Assembly (NCBI GenBank): GCA_903917735.1
Contig: CAIXBR010000056.1
Span: 1-39,630 of the forward strand
Direction of reading: 5' to 3'
Length of the DNA stretch: 39,630 bases
Origin: an uncultured Elusimicrobia bacterium
GTDB taxonomy: Bacteria; Elusimicrobiota; Elusimicrobia; Elusimicrobiales; UBA9959
Positions within the stretch are counted from its first letter, which is position 1. The number at the start of each line of letters is the position of its first letter. This document shows, piece by piece, positions 6,921-13,543 of this stretch. The notes under the pieces are model-generated. The model worked only from the letters and a program-made list of their open reading frames with translations. It was not told where the DNA came from and made no database searches. Made by a program: the position numbers and the translations under genes.

Positions 6921-8303
6921 ATGTCTAAAACCTCAGCAGTAGCGGAAAAAGGCAAGAAGTCCGTTCACGACTACGTCAACGGCGTTCTGGCCAACGTGAT
7001 CGCGAAGAACCCCGGCGAGAAAGAATTCCACCAGGCGGTTAAAGAAGTGCTAGAGACCCTCACCCCGGTGCTGGACAAGCACCCCGAATACGTGAAGGCC
7101 AAGATCCTCGACAGAATCGTCGAACCGGAACGCTCTATAACTTTCCGCGTACCGTGGATAGACGACAGCGGCGAATACCACATCAACCGCGGCTTCCGCT
7201 TCGAGTTCAACAGCGCCATCGGCCCTTATAAGGGCGGCCTGCGCTTCCACCCCTCGGTGAACGCCAGCATCCTCAAATTCCTGGGCTTCGAGCAGATCTT
7301 CAAGAACTCCCTGACCACCCTCCCCATGGGCGGCGGCAAGGGCGGCTCCGACTTCGACCCCAAAGGCAAGTCCGACGCCGAAGTTATGCGCTTCTGCCAG
7401 AGCTTCATGACCGAGCTGTTCCGCCATATCGGCCCGGACACCGACGTGCCCGCCGGCGACATCGGCGTGGGCGGCCGCGAAATAGGCTATATGTTCGGCC
7501 AGTACAAGCGCCTGAAGAACGAATTCACCGGCGTGCTGACCGGCAAAGGCATTTCCTGGGGCGGCTCCCTGATACGGCCCGAAGCCACCGGCTACGGCGT
7601 GGTCTATTTCTGCGAAGAGCAGCTTAAGACCAAGGGCACCAGCCTTAAGGGCAAAACCGTGGCCGTATCCGGCTTCGGCAACGTAGCCTGGGGCGCCGTG
7701 AAGAAAGTGAACGACCTTGGCGGCAAAGTCGTTACGATCTCCGGCCCGGACGGCTGTATTTACGACAAAGCCGGCATCAGCGGCGACAAGTGGGAGTACA
7801 TGCTTAACCTGCGCGCTTCCGGCCAGGACATTGTTGAGCCTTACGCCAAGAAATTCGGCGCCGAGTTCCGCGCCGGCCGTAAGCCCTGGGAAGTGAAGGT
7901 AGACGTGGCTCTGCCCTGCGCCACCCAGAACGAACTGAACGAGACCGACGCCAAGACCCTGATAAAGAACGGCGTTATCTGCGTTACCGAAGGCGCCAAC
8001 ATGCCCTGCACCCCGGAGGCCGTAGAGGCTTTCCAGAGCGCCGGCATTCTGTTCGCCCCCGGCAAGGCTTCTAACGCCGGCGGCGTTGCCACTTCCGGCC
8101 TGGAAATGAGCCAGAACAGCATGCGCATGAGCTGGTCCTCCGAAGAGGTGGACAAGCACCTGCACAACATCATGATCAGCATCCACAGCGCCTGCGTGAC
8201 CGCCGCCAAAGAGGCGGGCATACCCGGCAACTACGTGGCGGGCGCCAACATCGCCGGCTTCAAGAAAGTTGCCGACGCCATGATGGCCCAGGGCCTGGTC
8301 TAA
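6921..8303 (+). CDS. gdhA: Glutamate dehydrogenase, probably NADP-specific
   Basis: Reversibly aminates 2-oxoglutarate to glutamate, linking ammonia assimilation to central metabolism. The 460-residue protein has the normal length of the hexameric class. Seen in order are substrate loop GPYKGGLRFHP (101-111) with a conserved Lys, PMGGGKGGSDFDPKG with catalytic K140, PAGDIGVGGREIGYMFGQY, GSLIRPEATGYG, and the Rossmann dinucleotide loop VSGFGNVAWG, then CATQNE and EGANMP. The N-terminal segment and overall similarity resemble NADP enzymes such as E. coli GdhA; coenzyme choice is inferred. It is expressed alone, with a near-consensus promoter, a strong ribosome binding site and a terminator. Confidence 0.95.
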   Translation: MSKTSAVAEKGKKSVHDYVNGVLANVIAKNPGEKEFHQAVKEVLETLTPVLDKHPEYVKAKILDRIVEPERSITFRVPWIDDSGEYHINRGFRFEFNSAIGPYKGGLRFHPSVNASILKFLGFEQIFKNSLTTLPMGGGKGGSDFDPKGKSDAEVMRFCQSFMTELFRHIGPDTDVPAGDIGVGGREIGYMFGQYKRLKNEFTGVLTGKGISWGGSLIRPEATGYGVVYFCEEQLKTKGTSLKGKTVAVSGFGNVAWGAVKKVNDLGGKVVTISGPDGCIYDKAGISGDKWEYMLNLRASGQDIVEPYAKKFGAEFRAGRKPWEVKVDVALPCATQNELNETDAKTLIKNGVICVTEGANMPCTPEAVEAFQSAGILFAPGKASNAGGVATSGLEMSQNSMRMSWSSEEVDKHLHNIMISIHSACVTAAKEAGIPGNYVAGANIAGFKKVADAMMAQGLV

Positions 8304-8330
8304 GCAGTCTCCAGACCGAGTCTTAAAGAA

Positions 8331-8364
8331 CGGGCGGAGCTTAAAAGCTCCGCCCGTTTTATTT
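8331..8364 (+). terminator. Rho-independent terminator of gdhA
   Basis: CGGGCGGAGCTT (8331-8342) and AAGCTCCGCCCG (8345-8356) form a 12-bp perfect stem followed by TTTTATTT. Confidence 0.92.
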
Positions 8365-8394
8365 ACAGGTTTCCTAAACAAAGCGTGCTCCTGT

Positions 8395-8408
8395 TTTTGT
8401 ATTATTTA
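8395..8408 (+). promoter_or_regulatory. 14-bp sequence shared by the two receiver-gene promoters
   Basis: TTTTGTATTATTTA is found here and again at 12631-12644, in each case 30-36 bp before the ATG of a receiver-domain gene. TATTAT could serve as the -10 box; no convincing -35 is seen for either. The ribosome binding site of the downstream gene is AGAGGGAT. Confidence 0.4.
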
Positions 8409-8443
8409 CTTAGCGGACCAGGTACGCAGCCAGAGGGATCGAT

Positions 8444-8866
8444 ATGCCAAAAATACTTGTGGTGGATGATATTCCGGCGATTGTGGATTTTTCCAAGGAG
8501 TTTTTCGAGGATGCCGGCTTCGAAGTGCGGACGGCCGACACGGCCCCCGGCGCTTTAGCGACCCAGCAGCAGTTCAAAGCGGACGTTATCCTGCTGGACC
8601 TGAACATCCCCGACGGCGGCGGCATTCTGGTTTACGAGACCCTGCGCACACACCAAGACATGGTGCCTATAATTTTCTCCACCGGCAAGCCGGAAGCCCT
8701 GACCAACATCGCGGCCATGGTCAATGTGTCGATGCTGAAAAAGCCCACCGACCCGGAATTGCTCATGGTCGAGGTTCGCAAACGCCTGGCGGCCAAGCCA
8801 GCAGAGCGCCCGATGAACCCTGTCCCGCCGCCCCCGCCCAGATTCCCCCCCGGCCGCCCGCAGTAA
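8444..8866 (+). CDS. Stand-alone CheY-like receiver protein with proline-rich tail
   Basis: A 140-residue single receiver domain. The acidic pair is D8/D9, the phosphoacceptor D52 (ILLDLNIP), the switch Thr T80 (IIFSTGK) and the conserved Lys-Pro K100-P101. After the phosphorylation loop it has a GGG run (DGGGILVYETLR) instead of the usual MxG. The last ~25 residues are a proline-rich tail (VPPPPPRFPPGRPQ) with no output domain, so it probably acts by protein contact. It is a close paralogue of both receiver domains in the 12674-13447 gene. No kinase gene is adjacent. A small convergent hairpin follows. Confidence 0.9.
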   Translation: MPKILVVDDIPAIVDFSKEFFEDAGFEVRTADTAPGALATQQQFKADVILLDLNIPDGGGILVYETLRTHQDMVPIIFSTGKPEALTNIAAMVNVSMLKKPTDPELLMVEVRKRLAAKPAERPMNPVPPPPPRFPPGRPQ

Positions 8867-8891
8867 ATACGAGGCGAGCGGAACTTGAAAC

Positions 8892-8919
8892 CCGGGCGGA
8901 GGCTGAGAACTCTGCCCGG
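8892..8919. terminator. Shared hairpin between convergent genes
   Basis: CCGGGCGGAG (8892-8901) and CTCTGCCCGG (8910-8919) form a 10-pair stem with one G-U pair. It lies between the receiver gene (plus) and the RIO kinase (minus). The U-runs on both sides are short, so termination may be weak. Confidence 0.5.
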
Positions 8920-8920
8920 T

Positions 8921-9679
8921 TCACATTTCATTCATCTGGTACCTGGCCCACATGTCGGCGAAGATGGCTTCCGGGTCGGGGTTCCACCATTTCGCGAAGA
9001 AGGCGCAGATATTGCGGATGTCCCGCAGCAGCAGCGCCTGGGCGTTGGGGTTCCTTCTGGGGTCCGACGCCTGGGGGAAGTCTATCACCACCACCCTGCC
9101 CCTGTAATACAGCACGTTGTACGGCGACAGATCACCGTGCACGATGTCACATCTCAGGAACAGTTCCACATTGCGCATAACGTTCATGAATGCGCCGCGC
9201 GGGTCCTTTATTTCGTTCCTGGCTTCCACCAGTTTAAGGGCGCGCTCCTGGCCGTCCCCGAAATACTCCATTATGAAGGAGTCCGCCCCGGCGCTGATCA
9301 GCGCCGGCACATCGGCCCCGGCGGCTCTAAGTTCGCGCAGGTAGACGGTTTCGCGGCTCTGCCATACGGCTTCCTCCAGCCACTTGCCGAAGCGGGTCTT
9401 TTTGCCGATGGCCAGCAGCTGTCTCCTTTGGAAGAGGTTCTGCGTTACGAAGTAATCCGCCCTGTTCCTGAATCCGCGTTCCTCCCTTTTTTTGTAGACC
9501 TTGGCGGCGTAGTACTGTCTGCCGCCGGGTCCGTCTTTTGAGACGATATGGACCACCGCCTCCTTGCCTTCGCTGAGGACACGTTCGTAAGTGTCGATGG
9601 TCCCATTGTCAAAATACTGCCGCAACGCTTCCGGGCAGGCGACGTCGCCGCCGGGACATGTCTCTTCGTTATAATTCAT
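8921..9679 (-). CDS. RIO1-family atypical protein serine kinase
   Basis: The 252-residue protein carries the RIO kinase fold. The flexible loop is SEGKEAVVH (37-44), the ATP-anchoring lysine K60 (AAKVYK), the helix E..W (EAVWQSRETVYLREL, about 103-117), ADVPALI, hinge MEYFGD, the catalytic loop IVHGDLSPYN with D183 and N188, and metal-binding D200 in VVVIDFPQA. Bacterial RIO proteins are mostly uncharacterised; the eukaryotic and archaeal ones act in ribosome maturation. The ribosome binding site CGGAG lies 9 bases before the ATG. Upstream is a leader with a tiny ORF and hairpins, which may control it. Confidence 0.87.
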   Translation of the reverse strand: MNYNEETCPGGDVACPEALRQYFDNGTIDTYERVLSEGKEAVVHIVSKDGPGGRQYYAAKVYKKREERGFRNRADYFVTQNLFQRRQLLAIGKKTRFGKWLEEAVWQSRETVYLRELRAAGADVPALISAGADSFIMEYFGDGQERALKLVEARNEIKDPRGAFMNVMRNVELFLRCDIVHGDLSPYNVLYYRGRVVVIDFPQASDPRRNPNAQALLLRDIRNICAFFAKWWNPDPEAIFADMWARYQMNEM

Positions 9680-9762
9680 TTAGTCTCCGTTATGTAGGCG
9701 GGGGGGCGCGCAAAAGCGCGGCGGCCTCCGTGACGGAGCCGTTTCTGTTTCAAAGGTTAAAG

Positions 9763-9834
9763 TTAATTAAGGCAAGAAAAGGAGGCGGCGTCCGCGGCTG
9801 CATTATCGTTGTGGGCTATGATTATTTCGTTCAT
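9763..9834 (-). CDS. Candidate 23-residue leader peptide upstream of the RIO kinase
   Basis: An ATG at 9834 follows a very strong ribosome binding site, AAAGGAGGCG, at normal spacing. It encodes 23 residues starting MNEIIIAHND and ending FSCLN, then TAA. The next gene, the RIO kinase, starts 83 bases further on in the same direction, with two small GC-rich hairpins between. The ribosome binding site can pair fully with ten bases inside the ORF (see the inverted repeat 9778-9851). The peptide itself has no recognisable domain; a leader peptide role is inferred. Confidence 0.5.
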   Translation of the reverse strand: MNEIIIAHNDNAAADAASFSCLN

Positions 9835-9851
9835 AATTTGTCGCCTCCTTT
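9778..9851 (-). promoter_or_regulatory. Inverted repeat masking the leader-peptide ribosome binding site
   Basis: On the minus strand AAAGGAGGCG (9842-9851) is exactly complementary to CGCCTCCTTT (9778-9787), 54 bases downstream within the small ORF. In RNA this would hide the Shine-Dalgarno sequence, opening when ribosomes, a protein or a ligand disturb it. Confidence 0.45.
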
Positions 9852-9904
9852 GCGAAGGATGCATTTATTCTAGCAAAAATTCGGTTTAGCCTAGCCAGGC
9901 TTAC

Positions 9905-10063
9905 GGGGTGGCAAGGGTATGGGCCCGTCGGGACCGGCGTCGCGCACACCGTGCGCGCGCCTCATACTCTCGGCCTCCGCGCTTACGCAAGCGTCGGGCG
10001 AGTAAGTGTCGCTTCGCTCCACCCCGAGAAGTCCCGCCGACCCCATACACTTGCCGCCCCGAC
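9905..10063. repeat. Dispersed intergenic element, copy A (about 159 bp)
   Basis: Bounded by GGGGTGGCAAGGGTATGGG and an imperfect inverse copy ending TACACTTGCCGCCCCGAC. Its reverse complement matches copy B (25118-25256) in several blocks: GGGACTTCTCGG, CCGAGAGTATGAG, CGCGCGCACGGTGTGCGCGA and GGGCCCATACCCTT. The middle differs in length between copies. It lies 17 bp downstream of the class III signal-peptide gene. No ORF or transposase is inside, so it is MITE- or REP-like. Confidence 0.75.
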
Positions 10064-10079
10064 TTGGGTTTCAGGGCAC

Positions 10080-10277
10080 TCAGTCCATATTTCCACTGCT
10101 GCGGCCCATTTGGTCGGCAGCGTGGCTTATTTTGTCGGCCACCTGGTCGAAAAGCGTGGGCATGTAGCGCTTAAGGCTAACGCCGGCTATAAGGACCACT
10201 CCCACCACCACCGCCAGCATCAGCAGGTACTCCACCGTGTTCTGACCCGCGCGCATACGAAAAGCAAGGGATTTCAT
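10080..10277 (-). CDS. Class III signal-peptide (pilin-like) small membrane protein
   Basis: The 65-residue protein has a short basic leader (MKSLAFRMRAG), then Q-N-T-V-E-Y-L-L and a hydrophobic helix to about residue 33. This is the G|Q..(S/T)xEYLL arrangement of class III signal peptides and Flp-type prepilins, cleaved by prepilin peptidase after G11 with the helix kept in the mature subunit. The C-terminal 30 residues (KRYMPTLF...SSGNMD) are polar and amphipathic, and match the tail of the anti-sigma factor encoded upstream. The ribosome binding site AAGGAGG lies 5 bases before the ATG. It is 64 bp downstream of the anti-sigma gene and probably in the same operon. No pilus assembly gene is in the window. 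Confidence 0.75.
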   Translation of the reverse strand: MKSLAFRMRAGQNTVEYLLMLAVVVGVVLIAGVSLKRYMPTLFDQVADKISHAADQMGRSSGNMD

Positions 10278-10341
10278 ATAGCCTCCTTATGTGTGCTTCA
10301 CATACAGAGACACTGAAATCCCTTAAAAGTTCCCTCCGCTG

Positions 10342-10731
10342 TTATTGGTTCCCTGAAGAAGACCCCAGCGAGGACGCCGCGGCGTTTATCATACCCTGCA
10401 CCTGTGAGAACATCGCCGGCAGATAGTGCTTCGCCACCACACCGGCCATAAGGACAAGGATTATAGCGGCAAACGCCGCAATAAGCACCGTTGCCGGGCG
10501 GATCAGACGTTTTTTCGCTTGAGCCCCGGCCAACACGCGATCCTTCATGGCCGCCGGCGCCTGTACGGGAAGAGTCTTTTTTACTCCCGCGGAAAGCGCG
10601 CCGAACTCATCCAGCGCGGTGCGGCACTCCTTGCAGGCCTGGATGTGGGCGGTGATCTCCACCGTCTTTTCAGGACCGAGTTGCCCGTCGAAATAAGCCG
10701 AAAGCGATTCCTTGATTTCCTCGTGCGTCAT
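10342..10731 (-). CDS. Zinc-finger anti-sigma factor with a pilin-like C-terminal tail
   Basis: The 129-residue protein starts with a cytoplasmic zf-HC2/ZAS domain: LSAYFDGQLGPE, then H29-x3-C33-x2-C36 (HIQACKEC), the zinc motif that binds ECF sigma factors. A linker leads to one transmembrane helix (about 78-99, ATVLIAAFAAIILVLMAG) and a 30-residue exported tail, KHYLPAMFSQ to SSSGNQ. That tail and the end of the helix align without gaps to the class III signal-peptide protein encoded next (18 of 35 identical). Its ATG overlaps the sigma stop codon by 4 bases. It presumably holds the sigma factor inactive until an envelope signal acts on the tail. Confidence 0.88.
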   Translation of the reverse strand: MTHEEIKESLSAYFDGQLGPEKTVEITAHIQACKECRTALDEFGALSAGVKKTLPVQAPAAMKDRVLAGAQAKKRLIRPATVLIAAFAAIILVLMAGVVAKHYLPAMFSQVQGMINAAASSLGSSSGNQ

Positions 10732-11255
10732 TGCTCCTCCAGTAGGCCGCGCAGCAGCGCGCGCATCTTCTCACGGGCCCGGGAAAGCCTCGAGCGCACC
10801 GTGCCGTCGGGTATGGAAAATATCTCGGCTATCTCCGCATAGCTGCGCCCGTCCAGCTCGCGCAGTATAAGTATCGCCCGGTCCTGCGGCTCAAGGCTGC
10901 CCATAGCCTTTTCAAAAGCCTCGGTGCGCGCAAGCGCCTCAAGCTGCGGCTCCGGCCCCGGCGCCGGGTCGGACGGGTCTACGACCAGCTCTTCCCCGTC
11001 CTTAGAGTAAAAGCCGCGCAACTTGCGCCAGAAAGCGAAGCGCGGTGAGCGCAACTGGTTCTTCCAGCAGTTCACCACTATCCTGTACACCCAGACGCCC
11101 GCGTCCGCCCCGCCGCGAAAGCCGGGCAGGCCTTTAACGGCCTTGATAAGGGCTTCCTCGGCCAGGTCCTCGGCCTCGGTGGCGTTGCCGGTCAGGCGCA
11201 ATGCCAGGGCATAGGCCATATTTGAGCATCGTTTTATAAGTTCTTCAGGCGACAT
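10728..11255 (-). CDS. ECF-type RNA polymerase sigma factor
   Basis: The 175-residue product (from ATG 11255) has region 2 (YALALRLTGNATEAEDLAEE, the helix 2.1-2.2 core-binding part, and GVWVYRIVVNCWKNQLR) and region 4 (LEPQDRAILILRELDGRSY, then the helix-turn-helix AEIAEIFSIPDGTVRSRLSR). Regions 1 and 3 are absent, as in ECF sigmas. Between the domains is a 40-residue acidic/proline linker. An in-frame TTG at 11285 is possible; neither start has a clear ribosome binding site. It overlaps the anti-sigma gene by 4 bases and follows the PAP2 phosphatase gene closely. Its target promoter is unknown; the repeated element at 12137-18257 is one candidate to test. Confidence 0.93.
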   Translation of the reverse strand: MSPEELIKRCSNMAYALALRLTGNATEAEDLAEEALIKAVKGLPGFRGGADAGVWVYRIVVNCWKNQLRSPRFAFWRKLRGFYSKDGEELVVDPSDPAPGPEPQLEALARTEAFEKAMGSLEPQDRAILILRELDGRSYAEIAEIFSIPDGTVRSRLSRAREKMRALLRGLLEEQ

Positions 11256-11311
11256 GATAAATAATTCAGAATGCCGGCCAAGCAATTTTCACTTAACCGG
11301 TGGGGCGGAGT

Positions 11312-12094
11312 TCAGCGGAGGTATTTGGAAAGGGCGCCCATGTCGGAGACGAAGGCCGGGTTCTGCCGCAGCTTCTTGTACAGCATATCCCCCAGCTTTT
11401 TGCCCGCTTCCACATCGGAAGGATAATGCACGCCGCCTATCACGCGGTTAAGCGCGGCCTGGTCGGCCGCGCGCATAAAAATAGCGCCCTGGCGCGGCAG
11501 CAGGTCTGAAAGGATAAGCCCGAACACGCGCGACACGGTAGCGTGCCCGCTGGGATAGGAAAAACCCTGCAGGCGTCCCAGGCAGGGATCCACTTCGGAT
11601 GAAGCCACGAAAGGACGCTCGCGGCTGTAGATCTTCTTAACGTAGCGGCTGGCGTCGCCGGCGTCGGCATCCACGCGCTTGAAGAAGGCCCCGGCCTCGG
11701 ACGGCAGCGGGTTCTTGAAGGGATTGACCGAACCAAAGAAGGAGATAAAGCTCTCGTCGGACTGCGCCATAGCCGCGGAGCACTGCGCGTCCGTGCGGTC
11801 CTTCTGCCATTGCAGCACCGCCGCCATGTCCGCCTTGTCCTCGGCTGAGCCGGCAGCCGGCGGGGCGGGGAAGCCGGGGAACTGCAGCTCGGCCTGCGAA
11901 AGGTAGCCTGCGGCGGAACCGCTCTTTACTTCCATCGGCGCGGGCGCTTCCGGAACCAAAATGCTTACGGCCTGCGGCTGCAGGGCATAGAAAGCTTCGC
12001 CCGCATAAACCACAGGCAACAGGCCGGCGGCCAGCATTAAAGCGATGATTGACTTGCGGAGAATAACGGTAAAGTTGGACTGACGATGCTGCAT
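11312..12094 (-). CDS. Secreted PAP2-family acid phosphatase (class A nonspecific type)
   Basis: Hydrolyses phosphate monoesters outside the cytoplasm through a phospho-histidine intermediate. The 260-residue protein has a signal peptide (IIALMLAAGLLPVVYAGEAF). The three PAP2 motifs are present: K-x6-RP (KKIYSRERPF), PSGH (FSYPSGHATVS, the class A signature region) and the R-x5-H-x3-D motif (NRVIGGVHYPSDVEAGK) with the nucleophile His. The ribosome binding site GGAGG (12099-12103) lies 4 bases from the ATG. About 56 bp separate it from the sigma factor gene, in the same direction, so PAP2, sigma, anti-sigma and pilin-like genes may share a transcript. A TTTGTCG-containing promoter lies 43 bp upstream. 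Confidence 0.9.
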   Translation of the reverse strand: MQHRQSNFTVILRKSIIALMLAAGLLPVVYAGEAFYALQPQAVSILVPEAPAPMEVKSGSAAGYLSQAELQFPGFPAPPAAGSAEDKADMAAVLQWQKDRTDAQCSAAMAQSDESFISFFGSVNPFKNPLPSEAGAFFKRVDADAGDASRYVKKIYSRERPFVASSEVDPCLGRLQGFSYPSGHATVSRVFGLILSDLLPRQGAIFMRAADQAALNRVIGGVHYPSDVEAGKKLGDMLYKKLRQNPAFVSDMGALSKYLR

Positions 12095-12136
12095 TTTGCC
12101 TCCGTTAAAGAACTCTGCACTGCATACAGTAGTGAT

Positions 12137-12165
12137 ATTTTATAAGGCGTGCGACAAAACCGCAA
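12137..12165 (-). promoter_or_regulatory. Probable promoter of the PAP2 phosphatase gene, TTTGTCGCA variant
   Basis: On the minus strand: TTGCGG (12160-12165), 17 bp, TAAAAT (12137-12142). The spacer contains TTTTGTCGCA, the block conserved in the elements at 12488, 16124, 17307 and 18229, but here about 7 bp further from the -10 box. Confidence 0.45.
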
Positions 12166-12287
12166 GAGCCAAAAGGCCTATTGTTTTTTGCGTGCCCGGA
12201 GCACCCGTATCCACGAAAGCGGCCGCGCAGAAACACAGCAGCAAGGTTATTGTCATCATTATCGGAAGACCGGCATTCTCTTCGGGA

Positions 12288-12449
12288 TCATTTCTGCTTC
12301 CAGAAGCCACATGCTATCGATTTATGGATCATATCTTCAGGCATTTTGTGGCCGTAGCATTTCCCTTCCGCGTCCAACTTGGCGCACTCATCGCATTTAA
12401 CTTTAGTCTTACCGGTCAGGAAACCAAGGATCACGCATATATATCGCAT
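12288..12449 (-). CDS. Small cysteine-rich protein, 53 residues, probably metal-binding
   Basis: Read directly from the sequence. ATG 12449 follows a good ribosome binding site (GGGGAGAGG) and the frame runs to TGA 12288-12290. The protein starts MRYICVILGFLTGKTK. Then come C19, C22 (CDEC), C31, a GHKMP motif, H42 and C47 (CGFW), ending WKQK. Cys-x2-Cys...Cys...Cys with nearby histidines is a typical small zinc or iron-sulphur site. A promoter-like element (12488-12516) is placed correctly for it. I do not know the family. No terminator is obvious before the PAP2 promoter. Confidence 0.7.
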   Translation of the reverse strand: MRYICVILGFLTGKTKVKCDECAKLDAEGKCYGHKMPEDMIHKSIACGFWKQK

Positions 12450-12487
12450 AGTTTAAACCTCTCCCCTAAAAAGTATATTCTTCAAAT

Positions 12488-12516
12488 ATTATGCGACAAA
12501 TCGGGCGGCTCGCCAA
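12488..12516 (-). promoter_or_regulatory. Promoter-like element with TTGTCGCATAAT, before the Cys-rich gene
   Basis: On the minus strand: TTGGCG (12511-12516), 17-bp spacer ending GATTTGTCG, CATAAT (12488-12493). Predicted start about 30 bp before the ATG. The TTTGTCG can alternatively pair as a -35 with TATACT 16 bp downstream. Same arrangement at 16124, 17307 and 18229. Confidence 0.6.
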
Positions 12517-12630
12517 GTTTTTCCTGCATAATTTTGGCCTTATTTAACTTTTACATAGCCGTTGTCGTAAGGAAGGAGCGGGGTTGTGAGGGAGCACATA
12601 GCGGCTAAAAGCCTCCGAAATACCTATTTG

Positions 12631-12644
12631 TTTTGTATTATTTA
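12631..12644 (+). promoter_or_regulatory. Second copy of the 14-bp receiver-gene promoter sequence
   Basis: TTTTGTATTATTTA, identical to 8395-8408, 29 bp before the ATG of the tandem receiver gene. Its possible -10 box is TATTAT at 12636-12641. Confidence 0.4.
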
Positions 12645-12673
12645 TGAGTTAGAGCAGGTTTGGGAGAAAAGAG

Positions 12674-13447
12674 ATGGTTAAAATTCTGGCGGTAGAAGAC
12701 AATCCCGCCATATTGGACTTCTACAGGGACTTCTTTACGGAAGCGGGCTTTGAAGTAAAGACCGCCGAGGACGCTTTGTCCGCCCTGACCCTGCACCAGC
12801 AGTTCAAATCCGACCTGATAGTGCTCGACCTGAACATCCCCGCCGGCGGCGGTATGCTGGTCTTCGAAACCCTTCGAACCCGCATGCATGACCCCGTGCC
12901 CATCATCTTCTCCACGGGAAAATCTGAACAGCTTCCCAACCTGTCAAAGCTTCATAATGTAACCGTAGTGAAAAAGCCCACGAACCCGGAAGAACTTATG
13001 GCCGAGGTGAAGCGGCTCCTCCCCAGATTTTTCAGCCAGTCCATAGACCAGAATCCCCCACCCCCCCCGAACGTGCAGCCGGCTGTCAGGCATAAAATAC
13101 TGGTGGTGGACGACGACCCAACTATCCTGGAACTATACACGGAGATCCTTTCCAAGGCCGGGTTCGAGATACAGACCGCGGAAGACGCGATAGGGGCGGT
13201 AACAAAATTCCAGTCTTTCAAGCCCGCTCTTATAATCCTGGACGTGGATATGCCCGCGGGCGGCGGGAAGAAGGTTTTTGAGCGCCTGCGTATGCAGCTG
13301 GCGGCCTCCACCCCAATCCTGTTCTCCACCGCTTCGCCGGCAGCGGTGGAAGACCTGGCAAAGAACTTTAATGTGCTGGTCCTTAAGAAGCCCCTTACCC
13401 CCGGGGACCTTGTCGGGGCGGTCAAAGACCTTCTTAAACTGTCTTAA
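12674..13447 (+). CDS. Tandem double-receiver response regulator without output domain
   Basis: 257 residues with two CheY-like domains joined by a proline-rich linker (PPPPPNVQPAVR, about 128-139). Receiver 1 has E8/D9, phosphoacceptor D52 (VLDLNIP), T81 and K101-P102. Receiver 2 (from about 140) has a DDD triplet (VVDDDP), phosphoacceptor D190 (IILDVDMP) and LKKP. Both carry the GGG run after the phosphorylation loop and resemble the single receiver at 8444-8866, so the gene arose by duplication within one family. No DNA-binding or enzymatic domain is attached. The ribosome binding site GGGAG is 8-9 bases from the ATG. Partner kinase unknown. Confidence 0.9.
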   Translation: MVKILAVEDNPAILDFYRDFFTEAGFEVKTAEDALSALTLHQQFKSDLIVLDLNIPAGGGMLVFETLRTRMHDPVPIIFSTGKSEQLPNLSKLHNVTVVKKPTNPEELMAEVKRLLPRFFSQSIDQNPPPPPNVQPAVRHKILVVDDDPTILELYTEILSKAGFEIQTAEDAIGAVTKFQSFKPALIILDVDMPAGGGKKVFERLRMQLAASTPILFSTASPAAVEDLAKNFNVLVLKKPLTPGDLVGAVKDLLKLS

Positions 13448-13543
13448 CCGCGCCCCGTCGCACCTTATAAATTCCAAGACTCTCCTCCCGTTTTTGATAA
13501 AATAATCTACCAGTTCAAGGCATGCGTTAAGAAATACGTATAT

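Noticed and set aside
7050..8381. Long minus-strand frame opposite gdhA
   Set aside because: It is a shadow of gdhA codon bias, with no start signal and no recognisable protein.
9833..9851. ATTTGTCGC near 9834 as another copy of the regulon element
   Set aside because: It lies in the opposite orientation, has no CATAAT, and is explained by the ribosome binding site CGCCTCC on the other strand.
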